A stretch of 64,000 nucleotides of DNA from Parafrankia elaeagni (GTDB lineage: Bacteria; Actinomycetota; Actinomycetes; Frankiales; Frankiaceae), in NCBI RefSeq assembly GCF_000374165.1, contig NZ_KB893723.1, forward strand, positions 1-64,000, written 5' to 3'. Numbering within the stretch: the stretch's first letter is position 1; every line of letters starts with the position of its first letter. Of this stretch, positions 8,256 to 16,701 are shown piece by piece. The notes below the pieces were generated by a model. It was not told where the DNA came from and did not search any database. It worked only from the letters and a program-made list of their open reading frames with translations. The position numbers and the translations under genes are program-made.

Positions 8256-9467
8256 TCAGCAGATCCGGGGCAGCGGGTCGCCGACGAGCAGGTCGACGAT
8301 CCGGGTGCCGCCGAAGGTCGTGTTCAGCAGCACGGTTCCCGGTGGTTCGTCGACGACCCGGCCGATCACCGCCGCGCCCGCGCCGAGCGGATCCGCGCGC
8401 AGCGCCGCGAGCGCCGCGTCGGCCGCCTCGGGGGCGACGACCGCGACCATCCGGCCCTCGCAGGCCACGTACAGCGGGTCGAGGCCGAGCAGCTCACAGG
8501 CGCCGCGGACCTCGGTGCGCACCGGCACCGCGTCCTCGTCGACCACGACCCCGACACCGGACGCCCGCGCCACCTCGTTGAGGATCGTCGCCACCCCGCC
8601 GCGGGTCGCGTCCCGCATCGCGCGCAGCCCGCCGTGCCCGCCGTGCCCGTCGTGCTCACGGTGCCCGTCGTGCCTGCCGTGGTCCGAATGTGGGCCTGTC
8701 GCCGTGAGCAGCCGGGCGGCGAGCCCGGTCAGCGGGGCGGTGTCCGACCGGAGGTCGGCGCTGATGTCCAGTTCGCCGCGAGCCAGCAGCACGGTGATGC
8801 CGTGGTCGCCGATCGGCCCGGTGACCAGGACGACATCCCCCGGCCGGGCCATGGAGGCGCCGAGCCGCAGGTCGGGGTCGACCAGGCCCACGCCGGTGGT
8901 GGTGATGTAGCACCCGTCGGCCCGGCCGCGCTGGACGACCTTGGTGTCCCCGGTGACGACCGAGACTCCCGCGCGGGCCGCCGCCCCGGCCAGGTCGCCG
9001 ACGATGCGCCGTAGCTCCCCGACGTCCAGCCCCTCCTCCAGGATGACCGCGCAGGCCAGGTGCAGCGGCCGGGCGCCGGCGACCGCCAGGTCGTTGACCG
9101 TGCCGTTCACCGCCAGGTCGCCGATGCTGCCGCCGGGGAAGAACAGCGGCGTCACGACGAAGGAGTCCGTGGTCAGGGCGAGGCGCTCGCTGCCGGCGGT
9201 GAACACCGCGGCGTCCTCCAGCGGCTCCAGCAGCGGGTTGCGTAGCGCCTCGAGGAACACCGCGTCGATCAGCGTCGCCGTGGCCTTGCCGCCGGCGCCG
9301 TGGGCCGACGTGATGTGGGTGTCGCGCAGCTTCGGCCGCCGCCGCCTCGCCGCCTCGACCCGGTCGAGGACTCCGGCGCCGCTCCGCCCGCCGGCACCAC
9401 CTCTCCCGCCGGCACCACCTGCGCCGCCGGTACCGCCCGCCCCGCCTCTCTGCGCTGCTGCCGTCAT
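8256..9467 (-). CDS. hypE: Thiocarbamate dehydratase HypE with a His-rich insertion
   Basis: 403 residues. HypE converts the carbamoyl group received from HypF to a cyano group on its C-terminal Cys; the protein ends PRIC as required. Other motifs are HGAGGKAT, DLAVNGTVNDLAVAGA, VVTGDTKVV and MRDATRGGVATILNE. Two unusual regions stand out. The first ~33 residues are a Gly/Ala-rich repeat with no counterpart in standard HypE. A loop just before MRDATRGG (about 8630-8695) reads HSDHGRHDGHREHDGHGGH, with seven His in 19 residues. The start is ATG 9467, which overlaps the hypD stop by four bases. An upstream extension of the frame runs through hypD out of phase and was not used. Confidence 0.94.
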   Translation of the reverse strand: MTAAAQRGGAGGTGGAGGAGGRGGAGGRSGAGVLDRVEAARRRRPKLRDTHITSAHGAGGKATATLIDAVFLEALRNPLLEPLEDAAVFTAGSERLALTTDSFVVTPLFFPGGSIGDLAVNGTVNDLAVAGARPLHLACAVILEEGLDVGELRRIVGDLAGAAARAGVSVVTGDTKVVQRGRADGCYITTTGVGLVDPDLRLGASMARPGDVVLVTGPIGDHGITVLLARGELDISADLRSDTAPLTGLAARLLTATGPHSDHGRHDGHREHDGHGGHGGLRAMRDATRGGVATILNEVARASGVGVVVDEDAVPVRTEVRGACELLGLDPLYVACEGRMVAVVAPEAADAALAALRADPLGAGAAVIGRVVDEPPGTVLLNTTFGGTRIVDLLVGDPLPRIC

Positions 9468-10657
9468 ACCGCGCTCACCGCCTTCGGAGCCTTCGCGTTG
9501 CCCGCGTTGCCCGCGTTGCCCGCGTCGCCCGTGTCGCCGCTCTCGGCGCCCAGCGTGCGGTGCCGGAGGCGCCCGAAGTTGTAGAAGGCCGCGCAGGCCC
9601 CTTCGGGGGAGACCATGCATGCCCCGATCGGGGTCTCCGGCGTGCACCCGGTGCCGAAGACCTTGCACTCCCACGGCTTGATGACGCCGGTGAGTACCTC
9701 CCCGCACTGGCAGGCCTTCGGATCCTCCACCCGGGCTCCCGGCGGCGTGAAGATCCGCTCCGCGTCGAAGGCGGCATAGCGCTCCCGCACCTGCATGGCC
9801 GACCACGGGATGCGGCCCAGGCCGCGCCACTCGAAGTCGGCGCGTGGTTCGAGCACCTCGTCGATCGCGGCCAGCGCGACCGGGTTGCCCTCGGCGGCGA
9901 CGACCCGGGTGTACTGGTTCTCGACCTCGCAGCGCCCGTCACGCAGCTGGCGCAGCAGGTGGTGGATGGACTGCAGGATGTCCAGCGGCTCGAAGCCGGA
10001 GACCACCAGCGGCCGGCCGTAGTCACGCGGGATGAAGTCGTAGGGCCGGCAGCCGATGACCGTCGAGACGTGGCCCGGGCCGACGAAGCCGTCGAGGCGC
10101 ACGTCGGGGGAGTCGAGGATCGCCCGCAGCGCCGGGACGATCGTGATGTGGTTGCAGAAGATCGAGAAGTTCCGCAGCCCCTCCTGCGCCGCGCGGCGGA
10201 CCGTCATCGCCGTCGACGGTGTGGTGGTCTCGAACCCGATGGCCATGAAGACCACCCTCCGGTCGGGGTTGGCCCGCGCGATCTTCAGCGAGTCGAGGGG
10301 GGAGTAGACCATCCGGATGTCGGTGCCCTCGGCGTTCGCGTCGAAGAACGAGCCGTGGCTGCCCGGGACGCGCATCATGTCCCCGAACGAGGTCATGATG
10401 ACCCCGTCCTGACGGGCGATGTGCATGGCGTCGTCGACCCGGCCCATCGGAATGACGCAGACGGGGCAGCCCGGCCCGTGCACCAGGGAGACGGCCGGCG
10501 GGAGGTGGTCCTCCAGCCCGTGTTTGTAGATCGTGTGGGTGTGCCCGCCGCACACCTCCATGAAGGCGTAGTCACGCCCGGGTTCGCAGAGTCCGGCGAT
10601 GCGGGCGGACAGCGCCCGCGCCGTGCCGGCGTCCCGGTACTCGTCGACGAAACGCAT
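9464..10657 (-). CDS. hypD: Hydrogenase Fe-(CN)2CO assembly protein HypD
   Basis: 397 residues. HypD is the [4Fe-4S] scaffold on which HypC and HypE build the iron-diatomic-ligand unit. The motifs MEVCGGHTHTIYKHG, VHGPGCPVCVIP, SFGDMMRVPGS and GFETTTPS are intact, as are the C-terminal cluster cysteines (CQCGE, WECKVFGTGC, PIGACMV). I prefer ATG 10657 (MRFVDEYRD, the normal HypD start, with GGTGGAG upstream) over GTG 10666. The extreme C-terminus carries a GDTGDAGNAGNAGNAK repeat encoded by 9-base tandem units that precedes the stop; this is beyond the conserved fold. Confidence 0.95.
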   Translation of the reverse strand: MRFVDEYRDAGTARALSARIAGLCEPGRDYAFMEVCGGHTHTIYKHGLEDHLPPAVSLVHGPGCPVCVIPMGRVDDAMHIARQDGVIMTSFGDMMRVPGSHGSFFDANAEGTDIRMVYSPLDSLKIARANPDRRVVFMAIGFETTTPSTAMTVRRAAQEGLRNFSIFCNHITIVPALRAILDSPDVRLDGFVGPGHVSTVIGCRPYDFIPRDYGRPLVVSGFEPLDILQSIHHLLRQLRDGRCEVENQYTRVVAAEGNPVALAAIDEVLEPRADFEWRGLGRIPWSAMQVRERYAAFDAERIFTPPGARVEDPKACQCGEVLTGVIKPWECKVFGTGCTPETPIGACMVSPEGACAAFYNFGRLRHRTLGAESGDTGDAGNAGNAGNAKAPKAVSAV

Positions 10658-10726
10658 CAGCTCCACCTCTCCTGTCAGCCCCGCCCGTCTTGTCAGCCCC
10701 GCCCGCCGGCCGACGGACGAGCCCGG

Positions 10727-10999
10727 TCAGTCGATGGACGAGGCGCGCAGGGCCGCCAGCTCGTCGTCGTAGGCCCGACCGATGCCGGTGAGGAACTCCA
10801 TCGCGGCCTGCGCCTCCGCCTCGTCGATCAGCGACAGCGCGAAGCCCACATGGATCAGGACCCAGTCCCCCGGACGGGGCGGGCAGGCGTCCAGCAGACC
10901 GATGTTGATCGCACGCCGGACCCCGCTGACGTCAACCGTCGCGATATCCGGATTGTCCGGTCGGATCGCCACGACCTCGCCGGGGATGCCAAGACACAT
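10727..10999 (-). CDS. hypC: Hydrogenase assembly chaperone HypC
   Basis: 90 residues beginning MCLGIPGEVV. The Cys after the initiator Met is the residue that binds the HypD iron unit and the large-subunit precursor, which is why I chose ATG 10999 over in-frame GTG 11008. GTG 11008 overlaps the stop of the preceding 34-residue gene as GTGA, so ribosomes may reinitiate at either site. PRPGDWVLIHVGFALSLIDE matches the family's second conserved block. The gap to hypD is about 70 bases. Confidence 0.93.
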   Translation of the reverse strand: MCLGIPGEVVAIRPDNPDIATVDVSGVRRAINIGLLDACPPRPGDWVLIHVGFALSLIDEAEAQAAMEFLTGIGRAYDDELAALRASSID

Positions 11000-11004
11000 C
11001 CGGA

Positions 11005-11109
11005 TCACAGCCGGCTGAACTCGAGGTAGCGCCGCACATCCGGGGCCACCGTGACAGCGACTGCGCCGAGGCCTGCCGCCGCGGCGGTGAGCAGCACCCA
11101 GTGAGACAT
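11005..11109 (-). CDS. 34-residue single-helix protein in the hydrogenase operon
   Basis: Small gene from ATG 11109 to TGA at 11005-11007. It has an excellent ribosome site, AAGGGAG six bases before ATG. Residues 5-22 form one Ala/Leu/Val helix, followed by PDVRRYLEFSRL. This pattern (short hydrophobic helix, then a PDxRRYL-type basic tail) is that of very small actinobacterial proteins I recall being catalogued as DUF6893; the assignment is from memory. It sits two bases after the maturation-protease stop, and its own stop overlaps a possible hypC start, so it is embedded in the operon. The role is unknown; a membrane-associated accessory is plausible. Confidence 0.7.
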   Translation of the reverse strand: MSHWVLLTAAAAGLGAVAVTVAPDVRRYLEFSRL

Positions 11110-11111
11110 GA

Positions 11112-11723
11112 TCACTCCCTTGTGGACAGTTCGATCACCGGTGGTTCGATGAGCGAGAGATCGAGGGGCAGTGGGACCGGGCAGAGTGGGTCCGTGCTGG
11201 TCACGGGTGGCCCGTCCGGGCTACCGGTGCCGATGACCGAGCGGATCAGGGCCAGCGCCGGCGCGACCGCGGCGGCCACCGGTGCGGAGAGCCCGATCCG
11301 GTGGTCCACCCGCGCCGGCTCGCAGCCGACCAGCAGTACCCGGTCGAGGTCGCCGCCGAGCGTCGCGACCAGGTCGAGAACGGCGTCCGGCCGCATCCCG
11401 TGGGCGTCGAGAGAGACCGGCGTCCGCGCGCCGCCCAGGTCGAGCAGCGAGACGGTGCCCGGCGGGCGCCCCTGGCCGAGCGCGTCGACGAGCACCACCG
11501 TCCCGTACCCGGAACACAGGTCGAAGGCGAGCTGCAGGCCGCTGATCCCGTAGTCGGCGGCGGTGACCCCGGCCGGCACCCCGCCGCGCAGCAGGCGCCG
11601 CACCACCTCGACGCCGAACCCGTCGTCGCCGAGCAGGAGGTTGCCGACCCCGGCGACCAGCGTGCGGGCGGCCGGTCCGGGTCCGGTGGCCGCCCGGTTC
11701 GGGTCCGTTCCCGGCGTGGTCAT
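11112..11723 (-). CDS. Hydrogenase maturation endopeptidase (HyaD/HupD family)
   Basis: 203 residues. It cleaves the C-terminal extension of the large subunit after nickel insertion. The core motif TLVAGVGNLLLGDDGFGVEVV carries the nickel-sensing acidic residue. Other family marks are ADYGISGLQLAFDL, VVLVDALGQG and LVGCEPARVD. ATG 11723 overlaps the preceding stop as ATGA. The last ~35 residues (Pro/Leu-rich) go beyond the usual domain. Confidence 0.92.
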   Translation of the reverse strand: MTTPGTDPNRAATGPGPAARTLVAGVGNLLLGDDGFGVEVVRRLLRGGVPAGVTAADYGISGLQLAFDLCSGYGTVVLVDALGQGRPPGTVSLLDLGGARTPVSLDAHGMRPDAVLDLVATLGGDLDRVLLVGCEPARVDHRIGLSAPVAAAVAPALALIRSVIGTGSPDGPPVTSTDPLCPVPLPLDLSLIEPPVIELSTRE

Positions 11724-12988
11724 CGGGCCTCCAGTTCGTCGGGCGTGAAGTACAGGAAGCGGCCGAACTCGCGGCGCAGATCCGCGCCGGGGTCGTCGTC
11801 GAGGGTGACCGCCACATGGGTCCGCCCGTCCACGTCGTGCAGGACGGCGGCGACGGTGGCCGCCGCGCCGTCGACGAACATGTCCTGCGCGTCCGTGCGC
11901 ATGACCCCACCCGGGCGTGGGCGGATCCGTACCTCGCCGCCCGGGGCCAGATGCGCGGGCGGCGCCGGGCCCGGGGTGCCTGCCACGCCCGGCGGGGTGA
12001 CCGTGGTCCGGCCGTGCAGTTTCTCGACCATGGCCGGCGCGAGTTCGGCGACGGCGTCGAGCAGGTCCGCCGCCCGCGGGTCCGTCGCCCGTACACCCTG
12101 GCGCTCGGCGTCGGTGAGGGTGGACGTCCGCAGGGCCAGCATCTCGTCGATCTCCGTCGCGTCGCAGAACGGCGCCGGGCTCTCGGCGGCGATGCGGGGA
12201 TGGTCCGGCAGGATGATCGGCGCGGCGAGCACCGTGTCGGCGAGGACCGTGGTGTCGGCAGGTCCGGCCTGGCCCAGCAGGGCGGGCCACAGCCGCTCGT
12301 TGACGCAGGCCCGTGCCGCGTCCGCCGCCCATTCGGGTGGGTCGGCCAGGGAGAGGAAGCTGCCCCCGTTGGTCCGGGCGGCCAGCTGAACGCCGAGGAA
12401 CGCGGTGGCCAGTGCGGCGTCCCGCTCGTCCGTCCCGGGAAGGCGGGTGTCGGCCGGGGGTTCCATGACTGAGGCGGGCTCCAGGGCAGAGGTGTTGCGG
12501 ATCGTGGCGCGGACCCGGAACCCCCCGAAGGGGCCAGGCAGCCGCTGGGCGTCGAGGAGAACCTCGCCCCGCCGCCCGTTCGGGCCATCGGCGGCCAGCT
12601 TCCGTCGGGTGGGGGCGGCGAGCAGATCGTCGACCTGTGCCGCGAAGCCCACCGCGGCCTCGCCGCGGCGAGCGGCGCTGGCCGGCGCCGCCGAGCCGGG
12701 CGTGGCGTCGCCCTCTTCCCACAGCCAGCGGACGCCGACCTCGAGCCGGGCGTCCGCCGGCCCGTCGAGGAGGAACTCGGTGTGCGCGCTGCTGTGCTCT
12801 CCGCTGCCCGGGGCGGCGGCGGCCGGCGGCATCAGGACGCCGAACTGCCAGTGATGCTGGTTCTTCAGCGCGTCGGCCCGGTACGGGTAGAGAAGGTAGC
12901 CCTCGTAGAGGACGGTGTCGGACACCACCCGCGCGGCCTCGTCCAGGAAGGCGAGGGGGTCCGCTCCGGCCCTGTCGACTCTGATCAT
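11720..12988 (-). CDS. Conserved hydrogenase-cluster protein of unknown function
   Basis: 422 residues, no transmembrane segment and no signal peptide. It starts MIRVDRAGADPLAFLDEAARVV with GGAGG five bases upstream. The N-terminal part contains VLYEGYLLYPYRADALKNQHHWQFG. The C-terminal part has a β-rich block ending VTLDDDPGADLRREFGRFLYFTPDE. Proteins with this ending sit beside actinobacterial group 1h hydrogenases, but I know no biochemical role. Stop-start overlaps with the protease gene and close spacing to DUF6084 tie it to the operon. It may help assembly or bind a partner subunit. Confidence 0.75.
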   Translation of the reverse strand: MIRVDRAGADPLAFLDEAARVVSDTVLYEGYLLYPYRADALKNQHHWQFGVLMPPAAAAPGSGEHSSAHTEFLLDGPADARLEVGVRWLWEEGDATPGSAAPASAARRGEAAVGFAAQVDDLLAAPTRRKLAADGPNGRRGEVLLDAQRLPGPFGGFRVRATIRNTSALEPASVMEPPADTRLPGTDERDAALATAFLGVQLAARTNGGSFLSLADPPEWAADAARACVNERLWPALLGQAGPADTTVLADTVLAAPIILPDHPRIAAESPAPFCDATEIDEMLALRTSTLTDAERQGVRATDPRAADLLDAVAELAPAMVEKLHGRTTVTPPGVAGTPGPAPPAHLAPGGEVRIRPRPGGVMRTDAQDMFVDGAAATVAAVLHDVDGRTHVAVTLDDDPGADLRREFGRFLYFTPDELEAR

Positions 12989-13004
12989 GGTGGCCTCCGG
13001 CGAG

Positions 13005-13625
13005 TCAAGGTGCGCCTCCGGCGAGCAGCGAGGTGATCGCGGCGTCCGCGGTGGGGATCGCGCGGTCGCGCCGGTAGCGGGCCAGGGCGTCGACGGTGCT
13101 CCGGTCCAGGCGCAGCCAGGCGGTGCCGGGGAAGTACAGGTCGATCAGCTCGCGCCAGGTCGTCACCGGCAGCCGGTAACGGGCCTCCAGGTGCCAGGGC
13201 ACCTGCTCGACGCGTAGCCCGTGCGGGCCAAGGCCGAACACGGTTCCGCTGAACAGGAGGTCCAGCGGGATCACCCCGTCGCGCAGCGAGCTGAAGTAGT
13301 TCCCGGAGGCGACCTCGAGGTCGTAGGTGCAGGGCACCGTGAGATCGACGTCCGCGGCGCCGGTGAAGCCCGGGACCATCGCGGAGACCGTCGCGAACTG
13401 GATCGGGTGCGGCGGGCCGGCACCGAACAGCCCGGTCAGGGCCTGTGCCTCCGCGTCGTCGTAGCGGCGGCGGGCGGTCTCGATGCGGATCTGGCAGCGC
13501 AGCGCCAGCGCGTGCAGCCGCTCGCCGCTGTTCTCCTCGACGCGCAGGCGGAACAGCAGTGCCGGGGCAGCCGCGTGCCGCAGCGGGGTGACATCGACAC
13601 AGCTGAAGGTCAGATCGGCCATCAT
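13005..13625 (-). CDS. DUF6084 family protein, hydrogenase accessory
   Basis: 206 residues. It is β-rich, beginning MADLTFSCVDVTPLRHAAAPALLFRLRV. Family-like blocks are HALALRCQIRIE, VDLTVPCTYDLEVASGNYF, GVIPLDLLFSGTVF and WRELIDLYFPGTAWLRL. Such proteins travel with group 1h hydrogenase operons; the function is not established. The start overlaps the DUF5947 stop in ATGATG, so ATG 13625 or 13622 may be used. No cofactor motif is visible. Confidence 0.8.
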   Translation of the reverse strand: MMADLTFSCVDVTPLRHAAAPALLFRLRVEENSGERLHALALRCQIRIETARRRYDDAEAQALTGLFGAGPPHPIQFATVSAMVPGFTGAADVDLTVPCTYDLEVASGNYFSSLRDGVIPLDLLFSGTVFGLGPHGLRVEQVPWHLEARYRLPVTTWRELIDLYFPGTAWLRLDRSTVDALARYRRDRAIPTADAAITSLLAGGAP

Positions 13626-14338
13626 TCGGCCCCCGTGCCCGTGCCCGTGCCCGTGCCCGTGCCGGGGCCCGTGCCCGAGGCCGAGCCGGGGCCCGAGCCG
13701 GGGCCCGAGCCCGCCTGGCGGCGGGCGTCGGCGAGGAACGCGGCGAGCCGCGCGCGGGCCTCGGTTCCGCCGTCGAAGCCGCGCCAGTGCAACCGCAGCT
13801 CGCCGACGAGCCGGTAACAGGCATCGATCGGCAGCAGGTAGCCGCTCTGGCCGTCGCGGGTGACGTGGACGAGCAGCGCCTCGACATCGGGCTCCGGCAG
13901 CCAGCCGGCGGTACCGGCCGGGGCGGTGGCGGGAGTCAGGTCGGACGGCAGCTCGCAGTGCGTCGCCCCGGCGGGGCTCGGGTAGAACGCGCTGATCTGC
14001 CCGTCGTGGATGACGAAGAACGCGAGGCCCACTGGTATCGCCGCGGCCGCGAGCAGCTCGGAGGCGGCCGGGAACCGAGGCGCGTACCGGTACCGGGCGG
14101 GGATCGCCCGGTACCGTCCGCCGCCTGAGCCGGCAGCGGTGAACAGCAGTCGGCACCCGGCGCAGGCGCACAGGATGGAACGCGCGCCGAGATCCGCGAC
14201 GTGCCCGTGCCCACCCGGCTGCCCACCCGCCGACCCGTCCGACGTCCCGCCCGGCATCGACTCGCCGCAGAACTCGCACCGGGGAGCGCGGCCGGCCGCG
14301 GGGTCGCGGGCGAGGAAGCGGTGCAGCGTGGCAGTCAC
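13622..14338 (-). CDS. DUF5947 family protein, putative zinc-binding hydrogenase accessory
   Basis: 238 residues from GTG 14338, overlapping the previous stop as GTGA. An N-terminal zinc-ribbon-like region has PRCEFCGE and LCACAGCRLLF. Then come RYAPRFPAASELLAAAAIPVGLAFF and the block ISAFYPSPAGATHCELP with WLPEPDVEALLVH. The C-terminal ~27 residues are a Gly-Ser/Gly-Thr simple repeat encoded by gcccgt units (about 13625-13705), absent from the conserved part. It occurs next to DUF6084 in high-affinity hydrogenase loci; the role is unknown. Confidence 0.8.
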   Translation of the reverse strand: MTATLHRFLARDPAAGRAPRCEFCGESMPGGTSDGSAGGQPGGHGHVADLGARSILCACAGCRLLFTAAGSGGGRYRAIPARYRYAPRFPAASELLAAAAIPVGLAFFVIHDGQISAFYPSPAGATHCELPSDLTPATAPAGTAGWLPEPDVEALLVHVTRDGQSGYLLPIDACYRLVGELRLHWRGFDGGTEARARLAAFLADARRQAGSGPGSGPGSASGTGPGTGTGTGTGTGAE

Positions 14339-14904
14339 CCGCTTACTCCGACGACGGGCAGCAGGGTCCGCCCCGCGGCCAGGTCGTCCGCCCCCGCACG
14401 GCCGCCTTCGATGGTGACGGTCACCTCGGGGGCGAGGACGGCGACGGCGTCCTCGACGGCGGCGGCGACGGCGAGGCTGGCCGGGGGAACGGCCGGGCGT
14501 ACCACGACCACCCGGGCCTCCTCCGGTCCGGTGATCTCGAAGGTGGGGGTCTGGCTGCCCAGCTGTTCCCGGACCTGCGCGAACGCCTGTTCCACGCGCT
14601 GGCTGGTCCCGACGGGGTGCAGGCCGTGCATGGCCAGTAGGGCCCCCAGCTGGGGGTCCGCACCCCACAACCGGACGGTGTCGTCACCCGTGAGCTGGGC
14701 GAGCCGGGCCAGGCCCGAGCCGTAGAACTCCATCAGGGCCCGGACGATCTCCTCGGCGAGTACCCGGGTCCGGCTCTCACCGAGTTGGTCCAGCCGGGTC
14801 AGGAGGTCGTCCACCCGGGCCGCGGCGACCCGCGGATCCGCGGCGGCCGGTGCGGCGGCCGCGGGTGTGATGGGTGCGGTGGGTGCTGAGGCGGTGGCTG
14901 TCAT
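14335..14904 (-). CDS. Hydrogenase-operon protein, NifU-like without the CxxC motif
   Basis: 189 residues. An Ala/Pro-rich N-terminus is followed by a helical segment (VDDLLTRLDQLGESRTRVLAEEIVRALMEFYG) containing the short block LLAMHGLHPVG. The second half resembles the small α/β NifU C-terminal scaffold domain in predicted layout, but has no CxxC pair, so it should not hold an iron-sulfur cluster. It lies six bases after the large-subunit stop and is translationally coupled to DUF5947. It may guide assembly of the small-subunit clusters; this is a guess from position. Confidence 0.6.
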   Translation of the reverse strand: MTATASAPTAPITPAAAAPAAADPRVAAARVDDLLTRLDQLGESRTRVLAEEIVRALMEFYGSGLARLAQLTGDDTVRLWGADPQLGALLAMHGLHPVGTSQRVEQAFAQVREQLGSQTPTFEITGPEEARVVVVRPAVPPASLAVAAAVEDAVAVLAPEVTVTIEGGRAGADDLAAGRTLLPVVGVSG

Positions 14905-14910
14905 CGCGGG

Positions 14911-16701
14911 TCATCCCGCGGGGGTGAAGGCGTGCGGGGTGTGCACGACCTGGAGGGTCCGCCCGGTGCCCGTGTGCATGTGGACGCCGCAGGGCAGGCA
15001 GGGGTCGAAGCTGCGGACGGTGCGCATGATGTCGATGCCCTTGAACGACTCCGGCGGGTTGTTCTCGAAGATCGGCGTGTTCTGCACCGCGTCCTCGTAC
15101 GGGCCGGGTGTTCCGTACACGTCGCGCACGCTGGCGTTCCACGGGGTCGGCGGGTAGGGGTGGTAGTTCGCGATCCGACCATCGCGGATGACCATGTGGT
15201 GCGACAGCACTCCGCGCACGGCTTCGGTGAAACCGCAGCTCACGGCGTCCCGCGGGACGTCGAACGGTTCCCAGGTGCGGCTGTTCCCGGCCCGCACCTC
15301 GGCCAGTGCCTGCTCGGCGAAGTACAGGGCGCAGGCGGCGGCGTAGGCCTGGAAGTAGCTGCGGGCCCGGTTGCGTTCCAGTGCGTTGCTCCAGCGCGGG
15401 ATCGCCCACTCGTAGCTGCGCTCGCCGACCGTCGCCGTCTTCGGCAGCGTGATTCTGACACTGTGCCCGGTCGCGCGGACGTAGCCGATGTCGACCAGCC
15501 CGGACAGCGCGGTGCTCCACAGCCGCGCGATCGGGCCACCCCCGGTGTCGAGCGGGAGGTGGTCGGTGCCGTCGAACCAGCGCGGCGACATGACCCAGGA
15601 GTACCTGTCGTCGAAGTCGCGCCGGCCCGGACGGGGGATGGTGTGCTGGTTCCAGGGGTGGTGTCGGTCCACCGGGTTGCCCAGCGGGTCGGTGGTGACG
15701 AACATCGGCTGGTCGTCCCAGTCCTCGTAGTACGAACTGCCCAGCAGGATGCGGATCCCGAGATTGATGTCGACCAGGTCGTTGGTGACGAGCTCGCCGT
15801 CGACGATCACACCCGGGGTGACGAACATGCGCCGGCCCCAGTCGGCCATGTTCCGGTAGCTGAAGTCGCAGTGCGCCGGGTCGTTGAACGAGCCCCAGCA
15901 GCCGAGCAGGACCCGACGACGCCCGACCTCCTCGTAGCCTGGGAGTGCCTGGTAGAAGAAGTCGAACAGGTCGTCGTGCATCGGCACGACACGCTTGAGG
16001 AACTCGACGTAGCGCATCAGCCGGCTGAGGTAGTCGGTGAACAGCTGCACCGACGCCACCGTGCCCACCCCGCCCGGGTAGAGCGTGGACGGATGGACGT
16101 GGCGCCCCTCCATCAGGCAGAACATCTCCCGGGTCAGCCGGCTCATCGCCAGGGCCTCGCGGTAGAACTCGCCCTCGATGGGGTTGAGCGCGTGCATGAT
16201 GTCGGCGATGGTGCGGTACCCGTGGTCGCCGGCGTGTGGTGACTCGGTGTTCCGGGCCTGCTCGAGAACCTCGGGATTCGTCTCGGCGACCATCTTCTCG
16301 CAGTAGTCGACCCCCACCAGGTTCTCCTGGTAGATGTTGTGGTCGAACATGTACTCGGCCGCCTCGCCGAGATTGAGAATCCATTCGCCGAGATGCGGCG
16401 GCTTCACGCCGTAGGCCATGTTCTGCGCGTAGACGGAACAGGTCGCGTGGTTGTCACCGCAGATCCCGCAGATGCGGCTGGTGATGAAGTGCGCGTCGCG
16501 CGGGTCCTTGCCCTTCATGAAGATGCTGTAACCGCGGAAGATCGACGACGTGCTGTGGCATTCGACGACCCGGCGGGCGGGCCAGTCGATCTTCGTGTAG
16601 ACACCGAGGCTGCCGACGATGCGGGTGATCGGGTCCCACGACATCTCCAGCAGGTTCGAGCCCCGGGCGTCGGTTTCCCTGTGCGCCGAGGTGGTCGTCA
16701 T
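14911..16701 (-). CDS. hhyL: [NiFe]-hydrogenase large subunit, group 1h type
   Basis: 596 residues. The catalytic subunit that splits H2 at the Ni-Fe centre. The N-terminal ligand motif is SRICGICGDNHATC and the C-terminal one is FDPCLPCGVHMHTG; together they supply the four Cys ligands. After CGVH about 22 residues remain, the extension expected to be removed by the maturation protease encoded in this operon. The motif wording (RICGICGDNH, DPCLPCGVH) fits the actinobacterial high-affinity group 1h class, which oxidises trace H2 in air. ATG 16701 overlaps the small-subunit stop as ATGA. An upstream in-phase extension runs through the small-subunit gene and was not used. Confidence 0.95.
   Translation of the reverse strand: MTTTSAHRETDARGSNLLEMSWDPITRIVGSLGVYTKIDWPARRVVECHSTSSIFRGYSIFMKGKDPRDAHFITSRICGICGDNHATCSVYAQNMAYGVKPPHLGEWILNLGEAAEYMFDHNIYQENLVGVDYCEKMVAETNPEVLEQARNTESPHAGDHGYRTIADIMHALNPIEGEFYREALAMSRLTREMFCLMEGRHVHPSTLYPGGVGTVASVQLFTDYLSRLMRYVEFLKRVVPMHDDLFDFFYQALPGYEEVGRRRVLLGCWGSFNDPAHCDFSYRNMADWGRRMFVTPGVIVDGELVTNDLVDINLGIRILLGSSYYEDWDDQPMFVTTDPLGNPVDRHHPWNQHTIPRPGRRDFDDRYSWVMSPRWFDGTDHLPLDTGGGPIARLWSTALSGLVDIGYVRATGHSVRITLPKTATVGERSYEWAIPRWSNALERNRARSYFQAYAAACALYFAEQALAEVRAGNSRTWEPFDVPRDAVSCGFTEAVRGVLSHHMVIRDGRIANYHPYPPTPWNASVRDVYGTPGPYEDAVQNTPIFENNPPESFKGIDIMRTVRSFDPCLPCGVHMHTGTGRTLQVVHTPHAFTPAG

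Noticed and set aside
9560-11029. 489-residue plus-strand open frame
   Set aside because: Antisense to hypD and hypC, both certain; composition typical of a shadow frame.
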